The position numbers and the translations under genes are program-made. Below are positions 12,301-22,800 of a stretch of DNA of 64,000 nucleotides, in pieces. Source of the stretch: Mesostigma viride (Eukaryota > Streptophyta > Mesostigmatophyceae > Mesostigmatales > Mesostigmataceae); NCBI GenBank assembly GCA_009746045.1, contig RPFO01000219.1, forward strand, positions 851,501-915,500, read 5' to 3'. Below the pieces are notes generated by a model that saw only the letters and a program-made list of their open reading frames with translations, made no database searches and was not told the origin of the DNA. Each line of letters begins with the position of its first letter. The stretch's first letter is position 1.

Positions 12301-15300
12301 ACCAGGGACCGGGGCAGGGTCTGCGTTTGGTTTGGGTCCTCCAAAGGATGGCACCGATGGGGGCGGTGGAGGGGATGATGCCCATCGGCCGTTGGCACTG
12401 CTCTACGTCGCCCCCGAGGATGGGGGGTTGGGGGAAATGCACACCGTGTTTGGTATGCTGGAGGCCAACCGGAAGTGTCGCACGCGCCAGGTGGCGACCG
12501 ATGGAGGGCCGGGGAGGGGATTGGGTGATGGAGGGCGGGAGGGTGCGGTGGATTGGGAGTCAGAAATGCCACCATCATTGGAGGGTGGAGAGGGCCGTCC
12601 CATCAGGTCAGTTGGGAAATCCATGAAGAAAATCTTTTGCCCAAAGCCCCCGCTCCCTTGACCTACCACTTGTCTCTCCACCGCACGGTCTTGGGCCCCG
12701 GCGCTTTTTTTCCTACTCTACTCTTATTTACTCCCTTGATACTCTTATTTACTCTCTTGATACTCTTATTTACTCCCTTGATACTCTTATTTACTCCCTT
12801 GATACTCTTATTTACTCCCTTGATACTCTTATTTACTCTCTTATTACTCTTATTACTCTTATTACTCTTATTACTCTTATTACTCTTATTACTCTTATTA
12901 CTCTTATTACTCTTATTACTCTTATTACTCTTATTACTCTTATTACTCTTATTACTCTTATTACTCTTGTTACTCTAATTACTCTTATTACTCTTATTAC
13001 TCTTATTACTCGTATTACTCGTATTACTCTTATTACTCTTGTTACTCTTATTACTCTTATTACTCTTATTACTCTTATTACTCTTGTTACTCTTATTACT
13101 CTTATTACTCGTATTACTCGTATTACTCGTATTACTCGTATTACTCGTATTACTCTTATTACTCTTATTACTGTTATTACTCTTATTACTCTTATTACTC
13201 TTATTACTCTTATTTCTATTAACCGTGGAACTCCAGGGTAACCAGACTCTTTATTAAAACAATGAGTGGAGCACATACAAAAGGCAGGCCACATCCCGGC
13301 CGCTGATGCTCATGGGAACACTTATTGCTTGGCAAAGGCTAGCCTTACCCCCAAACACGCAGGGAGGGTGGGCGGGAAAAGAAAAGAGGCCGACCTTAGC
13401 TAGGTGGGTTTGTTATTGTCCTTTTTTTTCGTGTCATGCGGCCTTGGCCCGGACAGCATTTTTTCGCCACGCAAATGTTGCGTCTGAACAAATGACGCAA
13501 TGTGGCGTTCTAATTGCCGGCAGCTTACGTAAGGCTGCCGGGGCTATTAGGTCACATATTGCGTGAGAGAAAGAATCTAGATCTAGTTAATCTCCCTTCT
13601 AATCCCTGTCCCTTGTTTGTGTCCCTTGTTCGTGTCCCTTGTTCGTGTCCCTTGTTCCTGTTTCTATTTCCTGTGTCTAGTTCCTATCTCTTGTTCCTGT
13701 CCCTTGTTCCTATCCTTATTTCTTCTCCCATATCCCTCCCTCCCACTCAGCCCCGGCACTCGATCTCTCTAAGCCCAAACATGTCCATTAACCTACATGT
13801 CAGCGCAGGCAAGAAATACACTTCCAACCCTAAAGGTAGCATATTCGTTGGCCCTTACATTTCTCCTGCCCTGTCGCTGTGCACATACCCCCCCGTGACC
13901 CAGCCTCGACACCCTCTCCCGCGCTCCTCTAATCCTCAGATTCCTTAATATCCGTCAGATGGTCTGATCCGTCAGATATGGATCCGTCACATGTTCCCCC
14001 CCATCAGCCTCAACACCCTCTCCCGCGCTCCTCTAATCCTCCAGTTCCTTCTTTTTTTCCCTTCATCCATCACACGTCACCCACCCCCATGCATTCAGCC
14101 TCGGCGTGCTCTCCGCACCCACGCCCGCATCCCTGACCAAGCTGGCCGTCTGCATGTCCAGCCCGTCCAAGTGCGGCGGCGCGGTTACGAGCGTCAGCAG
14201 CGCCGAAGTCTCGGCGCTCGCGCCGGACGTGCGCGTGGTGGTGGCGGTGCGCGACCCCCGCGATCTCGCGGTGGCGGCCTACTTCCGCAAGAGGGTCGCG
14301 TGCGAGCGGCGGCGCGCGTACGGAAGCTCTCGTGAGGAGCTTGGCTTTCCCGAGGTACTGCCATGATGCCCAATAAATTGTCTGATAATAAAGTTTCCGA
14401 TCATAGGGCGGTCTGGGTCCAGATGGGAGCTAGGATGCCACGCAACCAGCCTTGCGAGGTAGGATGCCACGCGACCAGCCTTGCGAGGTAGGATGCCATG
14501 CGACCAGCCTTGCGAGGTGGGATGCCAAGTAATACAACCACGTTTCTGGTAATAAGGATGTATGGGTCCAGGTTCTGGGCCTTGGTCATGAGACACCAGC
14601 GGTTCGCGCTGGTCGTGCACATATAACGCAGATCAATGCAGTCCAGCAGGAATGCCTTGAAGTGCTTGCGGTTGGCGGCATAACTTGGACGCCTTAGAAG
14701 TGGTGCCTCGCGGAACGTATCTCGGGGGAAGGTTGAGGGGGGTTGTGTGGGGGGGGGCTGGAGTGTTTGGGGGGGCACTTTTTGCAATCATCTTTCCCTT
14801 CGTTGTTACCAGCCCTTTCTTCTCCCGTCTTTTTCCAATATGTTTCCAAAATGTTAACCAAGATTTCCCAACATGGTAGCAAAAATTTCCCAGCACGGTA
14901 ACAAAGATTGTGCATCCTGTTAACAAAAAGTTGCCCCAGAGTATTTTGGGTCGTATGATTGCAAACCGCAGGAGGTGTGCGGTATGACCAAGGAGCACGG
15001 CATCAACTTTGAGATCGAGCAGCTTGGCACGCCGGAGCTACCGACCCTCTCCCTCGCTTCCCGCGACTCCAGCACCGACCGGGATGGCCACGCGATCAGC
15101 ATCGATGGCGGTGGTGCTGGCCGCACCCGGCGGTCGCTGCTTGCTTCGACCTCGATGGCATCCGTCACCTCATTGGCAGATGCCAGTGATGTGATGAATA
15201 GGGATGAGCTGGCGACGGCGGCTGCGGAGGGGTATCAGGATCCAGAGACCTTTTCACCCGGCGGCGCCCTTGTCAGGAAGGGGGCGTTTGTGCCGGACGG

Positions 15301-18300
15301 CCGTCCTGCAGGGTTGGTGCCGGATGGCGGTGATGTTGACGACGACAGCGGGGCCTCGATGACGTTGGCAATGACTGAACGGGTGGCTGGGCTGGGTGAG
15401 GGGGATGATGAGGGTGCTTGGACCGTGCAAGAGGAAGAGATGATGGATGAGGATGCAGCGCCGCAGGGAGAAGGGGATGAGGAAGAGGGAGAGGGGGATG
15501 CAGGAACTGGAGCGAACGAGGAATGGGGAGAGGAGGAATATGAGGAAGAGGGAGAGGGCGAAGGTGAATACTTCCATGCGGAAGAGGAAGAGGAAGAATA
15601 TGAGGAAGAGGAAGAAAATGAGGAAGAGGAAGAGGAAAAAGGAGATTATGAAGAAGAGGAGAAATATGAGGCAGAGGAAGAGGGCAAAGAGGTCGAGGGG
15701 GAGAACCTGCCAGCGGGCGCGGACGTGCCAGAGGACAAAGGTGCAGAGGATGCGCAAGTTTTCGAGGTCGAGGAGGAAGAAGGCCCAGAGGAGGCCATGG
15801 CAGGAGAGGCAATCGAGCAGGAGGGAGATGGAGAATGGGAGGAAGACGCAGCGTACTCTTATGATGAGTACCAGGGTGAGGAAGAGGGAGATGAAGAATG
15901 GGACCATGGAAATGAGGACCCGGAGGACGGGAGCGAGGGGGAGGGAGAGGAGAGGGACCCTGATGAGCCGCTGTCGCGCCGCCACCTGTCACGCCGCCAT
16001 TTGCTGGCTTCCTCCCGTACACCATATTTCTGGGAAGGGGTGTTTGATGGTGCGGTGGCGAGGGGCAGCAGCTATAATGGGAAGGGACCGGCGGGCGGGC
16101 GGCCGATGGCCTACCTCACGTACCTGCGCAAGATCCTGGAGCTGACGGCCAGCATGGAAGACAAGGTCATCTTTGTCAGGTGAGCTCGTCTATAAATAGC
16201 TGATATCGCCTGCACAGCTCATGTAGTATAGTGGAATACGCATTATGCTGGTACACGATTGTTGGCAGGAATTCAGCCCCATGGTCAGCATGGAAATAGC
16301 ATGTACTATTAGTGAACACATGGTACGCACTGTGTACACATGGAAACGTCCTATTCGTCAGGTGAAAATTTCTGTATATAGAGGATCAATTGATAAGCAG
16401 ATTCTACATTTGTCACAGGATACGCCAGATTGGAAGGGAATCCATCCATGTCCCCACTCATACAGAGCCAGTCTGTGGGTTAAGGAGGCAACCGCTCCCT
16501 AGGTGGTTTGGTTGTCATTGTGTTGGTCAGACAGTGGTCAAATCACTTATCGGCACTGGGTGGCTGCTTACTATTTCTTTCAGCTTTTCGATGAGCTGTA
16601 TACATACAGGTATGAGGACCTGTTCGCGGACACCAATAAACGGGTTCTGACTGTAACAGTGCTTGGCTGCCCTAACCCCCTGTGTCTTGTCTGCGATGTG
16701 TCATGCAGGTACGAGGACCTGTTCGCGGACACCATCAACGGGTTTGGCAGCATCGGCCGCTGGTTCCGACTGAGCGAGCCGGAGACCGCAGCACTCGTGG
16801 AGGCCGCGCGGTGAGAGCTATTTATTAGTTCTATTTCAATGGTAGAGTAACTAGGTATCGTACTACTACTATAACATAAGGAATCATGTGAGGAGACCGC
16901 AGCGCTCATGCAGGCCGCAGGGTGAGCTAGTAACTTATATAACAGTATGATATCATCCATGATAGAAGAGTATTATATAACAGCATGATACCATCCGTGA
17001 TAGTAGAGTAAAGTAGTAAAGTATTATATAACAGTATGATACCATCCATGATAGTAAAGTAAAGTAGTAAAGTATTACAGCACTTAAGGCGAGGAGACCG
17101 CGGCCCTCGTCGGGAGGCCGTGCGATGCGTAAAGGTTTATAATTCTGCCAGTAGAGTACTTGAGATACTACTATATACTACTATATATAGGCTACACATA
17201 TCCACCTCCATTCATTTCCATCATCCTGAAAGTCACAAGACAAACGCGGATAAGATAACGGCAGGCTCGAGCTACCATGGTCCGGATTTTTCCAGATTTC
17301 TGGCCTGCGCTGGTTTTCTCTTTGATACAAACAGTACAGTATAGATGAAGGTGTGAGGAGACCGCAGCACTCAAGGCGGCCTCGGGGTTCGTGGGCGTGT
17401 GTTGATGCTGTGGTAGAGTGATGAAAATACACCACAGAGTGACTAGTATATACACCACAGAGTGACTAGTATATACACCACAGAGTGACTAGTATATACA
17501 CCACAGAGTGAATAGTATATACACCACAGAGTGAATAGTATATACACCACAGAGTGAATAGTATATACACCACAGAGTGACTAGTATATACACCACAGAG
17601 TGACTAGTATATACACCACAGAGTGACTAGTATATACACCACAGAGTGACTAGTATATACACCACAGAGTGAATAGTATATACACCACAGAGTGACTAGT
17701 ATATACACCACAGTGTGACTAGTATATACACCACAGAGTGAATAGTATATACACCACAGAGTGACTAGTATATACACCACAGAGTGAATAGTATATACAC
17801 CACAGAGTGAATAGTATATACACCACAGAGTGAATAGTATATACACCACAGAGTGACTAGTATATACACCACAGAGTGAATAGTATATACACCACAGAGT
17901 GACTAGCATATACACCACAGAGTGACTAGTATATACACGACAGAGTGACTAGTATATACACGACAGAGTGACTAGTATATACACCACAGAGTGACTAGTA
18001 TATACACCACAGAGTGACTAGTATATACACCACAGAGTGAATAGTATATACACCACAGAGTGACTAGTATATACACCACAGAGTGACTAGTATATACACC
18101 ACAGAGTGACTAGCATATACACCACAGAGTGACTAGCATATACACCACAGAGTGACTAGTATATACACGACAGAGTGACTAGTATATACACCACAGAGTG
18201 ACTAGTATATACTGTAGGATTAGGATATGCTGAGGGCAGCGCTCATGGAGGAGGCCACCCGTTGGGTTCCAATAGATGTATTAGCTGCTGAGGATGTAAT

Positions 18301-18946
18301 GAGGTGATGTGATGAGGCTGGGCTGAGGGACGTGCGGAAAGGTGCTGGGGGGGTGAGAATGCCCAAGCCAATTGTGCACCAAGTCCTATTTTGCATCTAG
18401 TTCATTCTCTTTTATCTCTGTTCATTCATTCTCTCTCCAAGTGACAATCGCAAGCTAGAAATCATGCATGCATGTGTCATCAAAAGCGAGGAACAGCAAT
18501 CACAGTAGCTAAATATATCCACATAGGCTTGGCTTCTCGGCAGTTTGTATTCAATTCATTTACTTATTTTTGCAGTGGCCTTGAACGTGAATGCATTGAG
18601 AGTATGGTGGAGAGTTTATTGTTTCATGCACTGGTTGGCCAAGTTTTGATATCCCGAGTTGTCTGAAGATTGTTGTCGGCTCGCCCGGTTTCTCGCCCTG
18701 TCCCCCGTCACATCTGCTCCGTGCAGGTATTCCAGGCAGAACCCCCAGCTGACATGTGGCCCCGGCTCTGGGGCCGCGTGGTCCGCCGACCTGGAAGACA
18801 TGCTGGCAACACCTGGCCTATGGAAGCTGCACATGAGCGAGTGGAACGCGCTGCACTTTGTGGACGTGCTGGGGGAGGACCCGCTGATCGACATGGGCTA
18901 TGCCGCCAACAACAACTGGATGAAGGGCCTGAAACCGGTTGACTAG
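2743..18946 (+). CDS. Membrane-anchored tandem sulfotransferase-like protein (gene model)
   Basis: Ten exons join in matching phases: 2743-2913, 5555-5943, 7991-8284, 9591-9688, 10421-10979, 11930-12606, 14099-14354, 14972-16179, 16709-16810 and 18727-18946 (TAG stop). The product has about 1,325 residues. In order it shows a hydrophobic anchor, a PAPS-dependent sulfotransferase-like domain (5' phosphosulfate-loop motif [13 protein letters not shown], 3'-phosphate motif [10 protein letters not shown], and [10 protein letters not shown] near the end), a Ser/Gly-rich linker, a second set of motifs ([22 protein letters not shown]) with a long acidic insert, and a short C-terminus. Known relatives are Golgi type II enzymes that sulfate glycans or proteins, so a Golgi carbohydrate sulfotransferase is the inference; the substrate cannot be read from sequence. 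The second domain has no clear 5' loop and may be non-catalytic. Every splice site is GT-AG. The promoter is not identified. Confidence 0.75.
2956..3285. repeat. 31-bp minisatellite
   Basis: About ten head-to-tail copies of a 31-bp unit beginning GGG(C/T)CACTA(C/T)AATCATGC and ending AACACATATTA. Copies at the right end carry more substitutions. The array lies just downstream of the 2743-2913 exon. Confidence 0.95.
3567..3584 (+). repeat. Interstitial telomere-type repeat TTTAGGG
   Basis: TTTAGGGTTTAGGGTTT, two and a half units of the Arabidopsis-type telomere repeat found in many plants and green algae. It is too short to be a functional telomere and may mark a repaired break. Confidence 0.6.
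4856..5160. repeat. 46-bp pyrimidine-rich minisatellite
   Basis: Six to seven nearly identical copies of a 46-bp unit containing TCTCTATTCGCTTCCCTTC and TTGTTTCTTCTTCTCC. Long open frames across it, rich in Ser, Leu and Phe, are artefacts of the repeat. Confidence 0.95.
5555..5943 (+). CDS. Exon: sulfotransferase domain 1, PAPS-binding loop
   Basis: A CCCGCAG acceptor and a GTGGGT donor bound this exon. After a Pro/Ala-rich stem it encodes [22 protein letters not shown], where the strand-loop-helix with GSS is the 5'-phosphosulfate-binding signature of Golgi-type sulfotransferases. It continues with [15 protein letters not shown] and further helical sequence, ending LDARASGFK. The next exon resumes with VRPYTLPES in phase 0. 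The identity rests on this motif plus the 3'-phosphate motif in the next exon. Confidence 0.8.
6450..6992. repeat. 34-bp minisatellite
   Basis: About 16 copies of a 34-bp unit, GCTACGTGCTTATCG then CACTCGCTCACACACACAT, differing mainly at three positions. It lies in the intron between exons 5555-5943 and 7991-8284. A run of 14-bp units (CCCCTATTCATCTG) follows at about 7035-7125. There are no unique spacers, so it is not a CRISPR array. Confidence 0.95.
7660..7925. repeat. Triplicated block with paired G-boxes
   Basis: Three degenerate copies of a block containing GTCACGTGG(G/T)TGCNAA, then ACAGAGTAAAGGAACCTTC and CCCTATA. The middle copy has CACGTGAC-TGC-GTCACGTG (7755-7773), the same paired G-box palindrome found at the 3' ends of the LINE copies at 19803 and 54562. 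The block is therefore probably an old, amplified LINE 3' end. Confidence 0.7.
7991..8284 (+). CDS. Exon: sulfotransferase domain 1, 3'-phosphate motif
   Basis: An ACCCGCAG acceptor and a GTACGG donor bound this exon. It encodes a helix leading to [23 protein letters not shown], which has the R-x-N-x2-K-x-A-x-S pattern of the 3'-phosphate-binding site. A Gly-rich loop and [17 protein letters not shown] follow. The 3' end of this exon with its donor is repeated in degraded form several times in the next 500 bp (see findings). Confidence 0.8.
8857..9136. repeat. (GGAC)n / (GGAT)n tetranucleotide array
   Basis: A few GGAT units are followed by roughly 43 GGAC units, then a sharp switch to about 20 GGAT units. 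Open frames in all registers (Trp-Met-Asp-Gly and the like) are artefacts. It lies in the intron after exon 7991-8284. Confidence 0.97.
9591..9688 (+). CDS. Exon: sulfotransferase domain 1, C-terminal strand
   Basis: This short exon encodes [19 protein letters not shown] followed by [14 protein letters not shown]. The YED-x3-DP pattern is the usual segment near the C-terminal end of sulfotransferase domains. The acceptor is CCTCGCAG and the donor GTAGGG. It ends after CG in phase 2, and the C at 10421 completes the Arg codon. Confidence 0.75.
9905..10217. repeat. 46-bp minisatellite
   Basis: Six or seven copies of a unit containing CTTTCCTGCTCACTATAGTG then TCATATGTTCACTTTATTA, in the intron before exon 10421-10979. 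Confidence 0.93.
10421..10979 (+). CDS. Exon: end of domain 1 and Ser/Thr-rich linker
   Basis: The frame continues [17 protein letters not shown], typical of the last helix of a sulfotransferase domain, then [19 protein letters not shown] with Cys residues. About 100 residues of Ser/Thr/Ala-rich low-complexity linker follow, including poly-Ser tracts. The exon ends [11 protein letters not shown] before GTCAGG. The linker is likely extended and possibly O-glycosylated, which is inferred from composition only. Confidence 0.7.
11930..12606 (+). CDS. Exon: Cys motif and Gly-rich linker
   Basis: The acceptor is CACCCGCAG and the donor GTCAGT. The exon encodes [19 protein letters not shown], a cluster of four Cys (CQ, CK, CM, CY within about 28 residues), then [15 protein letters not shown], a long Gly/Ser/Asp linker, and [20 protein letters not shown]. 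The Cys probably form disulfides in the secretory lumen (inference). It ends in phase 2, and AG + C restores Ser at the next exon. Confidence 0.65.
12715..13215. repeat. (TTATTACTC)n array
   Basis: About 500 bp of 9-bp TTATTACTC units, preceded by 18-bp TTACTCCCTTGATACTCT units. Poly-Leu, poly-Ile/Arg/Val and similar frames are artefacts. The array lies in the intron between exons 11930-12606 and 14099-14354. The remainder of that intron holds short CTTGTTCGTGTCC repeats (about 13612-13720) and a duplicated block CTCTCCCGCGCTCCTCTAAT (13913 and 14020). Confidence 0.93.
14099..14354 (+). CDS. Exon: second sulfotransferase-like motif set
   Basis: The exon encodes [19 protein letters not shown], then [21 protein letters not shown] and [15 protein letters not shown] followed by A/S-x-A is the canonical 3'-phosphate motif (R at the start, S replaced by A), so this is a second sulfotransferase-like domain. 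No unambiguous GxSxx 5' loop precedes it. The usual Ser of the 3' site is Ala, which argues for weakened or lost catalysis. Confidence 0.65.
14425..14530. repeat. 29-bp tandem repeat
   Basis: Three to four copies of AGGATGCCACGCGACC followed by AGCCTTGCGAGGT, in the intron after exon 14099-14354. Confidence 0.9.
14972..16179 (+). CDS. Exon: acidic insert and domain 2 continuation
   Basis: This is a single 1,208-nt exon. After [19 protein letters not shown] it enters roughly 250 residues dominated by Glu, Asp and Gly, then returns to ordinary sequence with [20 protein letters not shown] and [19 protein letters not shown]. The final IFVR links in phase 2 to YEDLFAD of the next exon. A large acidic insert inside a luminal sulfotransferase domain is unusual. 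It could bind cations or basic glycoproteins, which is speculative. The opposite-strand frames are shadows of the purine-rich tract. Confidence 0.65.
16709..16810 (+). CDS. Exon: YEDL segment of domain 2
   Basis: The exon encodes [20 protein letters not shown] and then [14 protein letters not shown]. With the preceding VR this is the VRYEDL segment, followed by the helix that closes a sulfotransferase domain. A degraded copy of the exon start with its acceptor lies 100 bp upstream at 16608-16650. Copies of its 3' end occur at about 16890, 17092 and 17357. Confidence 0.7.
17425..18212. repeat. 23-bp minisatellite
   Basis: About 34 copies of GTGACTAGTATATACACCACAGA with C/A and other point variants. 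The array fills most of the last intron of the sulfotransferase gene. Periodic frames on the minus strand are artefacts. Confidence 0.95.
18727..18946 (+). CDS. Terminal exon, C-terminus of the sulfotransferase-like protein
   Basis: A CCGTGCAG acceptor starts the exon. CG + G restores Arg, then [15 protein letters not shown] and [15 protein letters not shown] follow, and it ends GLKPVD with TAG at 18944-18946. The sequence ATGAAGGGCCTG...GTTGACTAG recurs in altered form at about 19018-19042 and again near 19135-19160, so the gene end has been duplicated downstream. No polyadenylation signal was assigned. Confidence 0.7.
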
Positions 18947-19639
18947 GCTTGGTTGGCCTGAACTCGTTTGACTATGGTGATATTGGGCAGCTTGCTGTCA
19001 CTTGCACCGGCCACCGGATGAAGGGCCTGCCCCCAGTTGACTAGACTAGCTGACCAGTTTACTATCAGAGAGACAACCTGTAGGTATGTCAACAATGGGG
19101 ATGCCAACAATGATATACGTACAAGTTTTGAGTGTAGGGCCTGCGCAGCCCATTGACTACTAAGCCTACTAGGTAGCAAGACGGGCCCGATATATGCCAG
19201 CAACAGCGGTGATGTAATCAATTAAGTGCCTGTGGCCCATATGCATAATGACTAGTGGACAGTGGTATATAGATTGATTTTGCATAGTACGTTAGGTATC
19301 AACATCAACGCTATGTGAGTGTCAGCTAGTCAGCGCCAGCAACGATGGCATGAAAGGCCCGTGCAGCCACGGACCAGATTCAGCTAATTGATTCTGGCAT
19401 GACATTCTGGCCTATATAAGATATTATTTGCAACCCTAGCGTCAAGCTCATAATTCTCAATATGAAATGGATCTCAGTGTGGAAATGAGGCGACTTTTTT
19501 GCTTGGCCACGTGACCCCAACAAGGCCTAGTTTGATTTGACAGGTTTTTGAATTTCGAAAATTAAGGTGACTAAAGTTAGAATCGGCTTGTCGTGAATCC
19601 AGGCCAATAAGAGATGGTAATGGTCTCAAGCTGTGGCCC

Positions 19640-19731
19640 CGCCTTGCATTGTCCACCATATGAGCAAAGTTATCAGGCACACTATACTCCCAACGGAGTT
19701 ATGTTCTTAATTAATTAATTAATTAATTAAT
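19640..19731 (+). mobile_element. 3' end of a retroelement (family B) with stem-loop and TTAA tail
   Basis: The stem-loop ACTCC-CAAC-GGAGT (19686-19699) is followed by TATGTTC and a (TTAA)n tail to about 19731. The same terminus occurs at 57756-57769 (minus strand, with an AATTG-type tail) and at 63590-63603 (with an AATTT-type tail). A stem-loop followed by a simple-repeat tail is the usual 3' end of a non-LTR retroelement. Upstream bases here are too decayed to show an ORF. Confidence 0.6.
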
Positions 19732-19774
19732 CAGGCGCATGTATTCGATACTGAAGCTTTAGCCGGAACACGTG

Positions 19775-19784
19775 CCTACACCTT
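19775..19784. repeat. Target-site duplication of LINE copy 1, 3' side
   Basis: CCTACACCTT, identical to 23885-23894 at the other end of the element. Confidence 0.85.
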
Positions 19785-19876
19785 AATTAATTAATTAATA
19801 GACACGTGACTGCGTCACGTGAGCATAAGTCCTCAGTGGGAGGGGAACATGGGATGGAATGGATGGTATAAGCTAT

Positions 19877-22800
19877 CTAGGTCCTAGTTACAGGGGTGTG
19901 GGCACCGCGGCCCAAATCGCTATGAATGCCATACTTGGTCACACGCGGAGCCCCCACAGGCTTGGGGGTGGTCTCCTTCTTCACTACTTGCCATCTATCC
20001 TTGCGCACCATCTGCCTCCATATTACAGACAAACCAGGAGGCTGCCCGGGGGTGAGCCCGTCACGTCTAGTGTAGCACATGTCCATGCCGAGTCTATCAC
20101 GAAAAGTCCACGGTCCACAGGTGGCGGCCCTGCCGCGCGCGGCCGGGGGCACGCCAGGTGAGGACATATCGCCCAGGCTGGGCGGGCTTGGTGCCAGCTA
20201 GTCTATCTGATGTATCTACCTGATCTGTGCGGGCCAGGTGCCCGGCTAGGCCCAGGCGCCTGTGCCTAATAATGTGGGAAACATAGGGCAAATCAGCGTA
20301 CAAATCCTTATTACTAATGTGCAAACCAAAGGGGATGTCAAGGGCCTTGCGCAGCATCTTGGTGACGGCGCCGTCGAGTCGTTGCTCCAGCTCCTGCATC
20401 AGTGTCCACGTCTCGGCGCCGTAGGTCAGGATGGTCAGAATGACGACCTTGAAGAGGTCACGCTTGACGATCCGGGGTAGGGCGGGGTTGCTCCACCAGC
20501 GGCGGTGGTCATGGAGGTGCGCCCACGCCATGCCGATCCGTGTCGTCATGTCGTCCTCGCAGTCGGGAAGCCAACTGCCGAGCAGCTTGAAGCGGCCTGA
20601 AGGAGGGTAGTTGAACTCGGCATCGTCTAAGAGGCGGAGTGTGGGTGGGGGCCCTGCCATCATGCCGAGGGCCAGGGCCTCCGTTTTGGGGCTGATTTCT
20701 AGACCAACCGCCCGAGCCTCGAGCGCCAGGCAGTCCAGCCAAAGTTGGGCAGACTCCGGCTTCTCGATGAGCGTGATGTCGTCGGCATAAATGAGGTCAG
20801 CTAGTAAATTCTGCTTGTTAGTCGGCCCCCCTTCTCCAAGCTCGTTCGTGATCGCTAGGCCAGGGGCACGGCCTGCAATGCTAGCAAAGCGAGCATGTGC
20901 CTGGCGCATAACATAATCCACTACAATAATAAACAGGTACGGCGACAGGACGCAACCCTGCCAGACGCCGGTCTGCAGTGGGCATGGCGGGGTAATGCCG
21001 TGTTGAGTGCGCACCGAAGTGGTCGACCCCTCATACAGCGTGCGGATGACAGTAGTCAGGGGAGTGGGGACGCGAGCGCGAGCAAGTACAGCCCATAGAG
21101 CGTCCCAGAGGACAGAATCAAAAGCCTTGATGAAGTCGACGAAGATCAGGATGGCATGGCGGGAAACTCACCAGGTTGCAGACTTGCAGGAGAGCGATTT
21201 CCTCGAAGAGGCGACGCGCGACGAAGATGGCCATGACGGTGTTGCGCCCAGGACGGAAGCCCATTTGACTTTCCCCAAGGTGACAGTCGAGAGCAGAACG
21301 AAGGCTGTTGAGGATCATGCGGATGAACAACTTGCGGCGCTCTGGATGCAGACTCCTCTGTAGTTGGCGGGGTCGTCAGGGGAACCTTTGCTTTTGTACA
21401 GCATAATACGGTAGCTGTGCTGCCACTCAGGAATCGGCGGGGTGTCGGCAAGCAGGATCCGGTTGCAGACCCGGGTCAAGCAGGAACCCCGTGAGCGCCG
21501 TCAGCTTAATCACCGGGGCTGCATGGGAGCTGGTCAGGTCCAACGGCGGCATATATAGAAGCGGAGTTGCTTGGCAGCGGTGCTCAGCTCGAGCTCGGTG
21601 AACGGCGGGAGCTCGTTTGGGTCGGCCAGGGGTTCCGTCAGGGCTGGGTACGTGTAGTCCTGCTCGATCATGCAGCGGCGGGCGGCGTGGGCGGCGCAGG
21701 GACGTCCGCCGGTGCTACTGCCAGGCATGCGGCCGCCAGAGGGCCAAGCGGCGGAGGCGGCGGGGGGGCGCCGAGCAGCCGGGACTGGGAGGAATACCAC
21801 TGGTCGAGCCGCTGCTGCGGTGAGCCAGAGAGCGTCCGCGGCGCCGCGGCTGCGCGCCGCCGGCGGGCCGTGGGGCGTGACGCAGGCGGGTCCAGGCGTA
21901 CTTGCCGTGCTGGTCCTTTCAGTGAGGTGGGCGAAGTACTCGCGGACATGAAGGTCCTCCTGCTCCTTGGTCGCCTGCCGGATGACCGAGTGGTAATCGG
22001 CTTTGAGGCGGGCGTAGCGGGCGGGGTCGCTGTTGTCGCGCAGGGCTTGCCGGGCCTGGATGACGGCGGGGAGCCGGTGCAGGCTGGTGAAGCGGGGCGG
22101 GCGGCGGGGGGGCAGCAGGGCCCCGGCCGCGGGCAGCTTGTCAGCGAGGTGCCGAAGGGCCGATGCCGGGCCGGCAGCGAACAGCTGGCTGGCGTGGCTG
22201 GCCGGGATGTCCAGCGCGTCGACGAACGCCTCTGCCGCGCGCTTGTGGGCGCGTTTTTCAGGGAAGTCCTCCAGAGCGTCGTCAGATTTCTCGAGCAACT
22301 GAAGTGTGCGCAAATCAGGTGGTCCCACGTGCTCACGAAAGGGCGAGGGGAATCCCAGGCGGATGCGGGCGGTGACGATGCGATGATCGGAGCGCACCAG
22401 GGGGATCACATGCGAGCGAGCAGCTAGTACAGATCCTTGATGACGCTTGCGCATTACAACATAGTCAATGCAGCGTTCAGTGCCAGTTGGCGAGGTGTGT
22501 GTGACCAAAGCATCTGGACTATGTGGAAAGCGGGTGTTGGCAGTGACCAAATCGCATGTCGTAAGCAAATCAGCAAAAAGTTCAGTGTTGGCATTGGAGA
22601 CCGTACCGTTGGGGGCGTGCTGACATCCGCCAGTACCCGGTGGTAGCGTGGCGTTGGCGTCCAGCAGCAGAGCGAGGTAGTTGCGACCAGGGATGCCGTT
22701 CGCCAGGTTCTCCAGCGCTGCAAAGAAGTCCTTGCGGTCTTGTTCTGGGTGGCCGGAGTGGGGTGCGTAACCAACGCCCACCGTCAGGGCGTAGGTCGAG

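Noticed and set aside
12553-13294. Poly-Leu and Ile/Arg/Val frames
   Set aside because: Translation of a 9-bp repeat; no unique sequence.
15254-16025. 240-250-codon minus-strand frames opposite the acidic exon
   Set aside because: They mirror the purine-rich coding tract; the plus-strand exon has matching splice phases and domain motifs on both sides.
21567-22427. 286-codon plus-strand frame over the LINE
   Set aside because: Antisense shadow of the GC-rich connector between the endonuclease and reverse transcriptase of the minus-strand ORF2.
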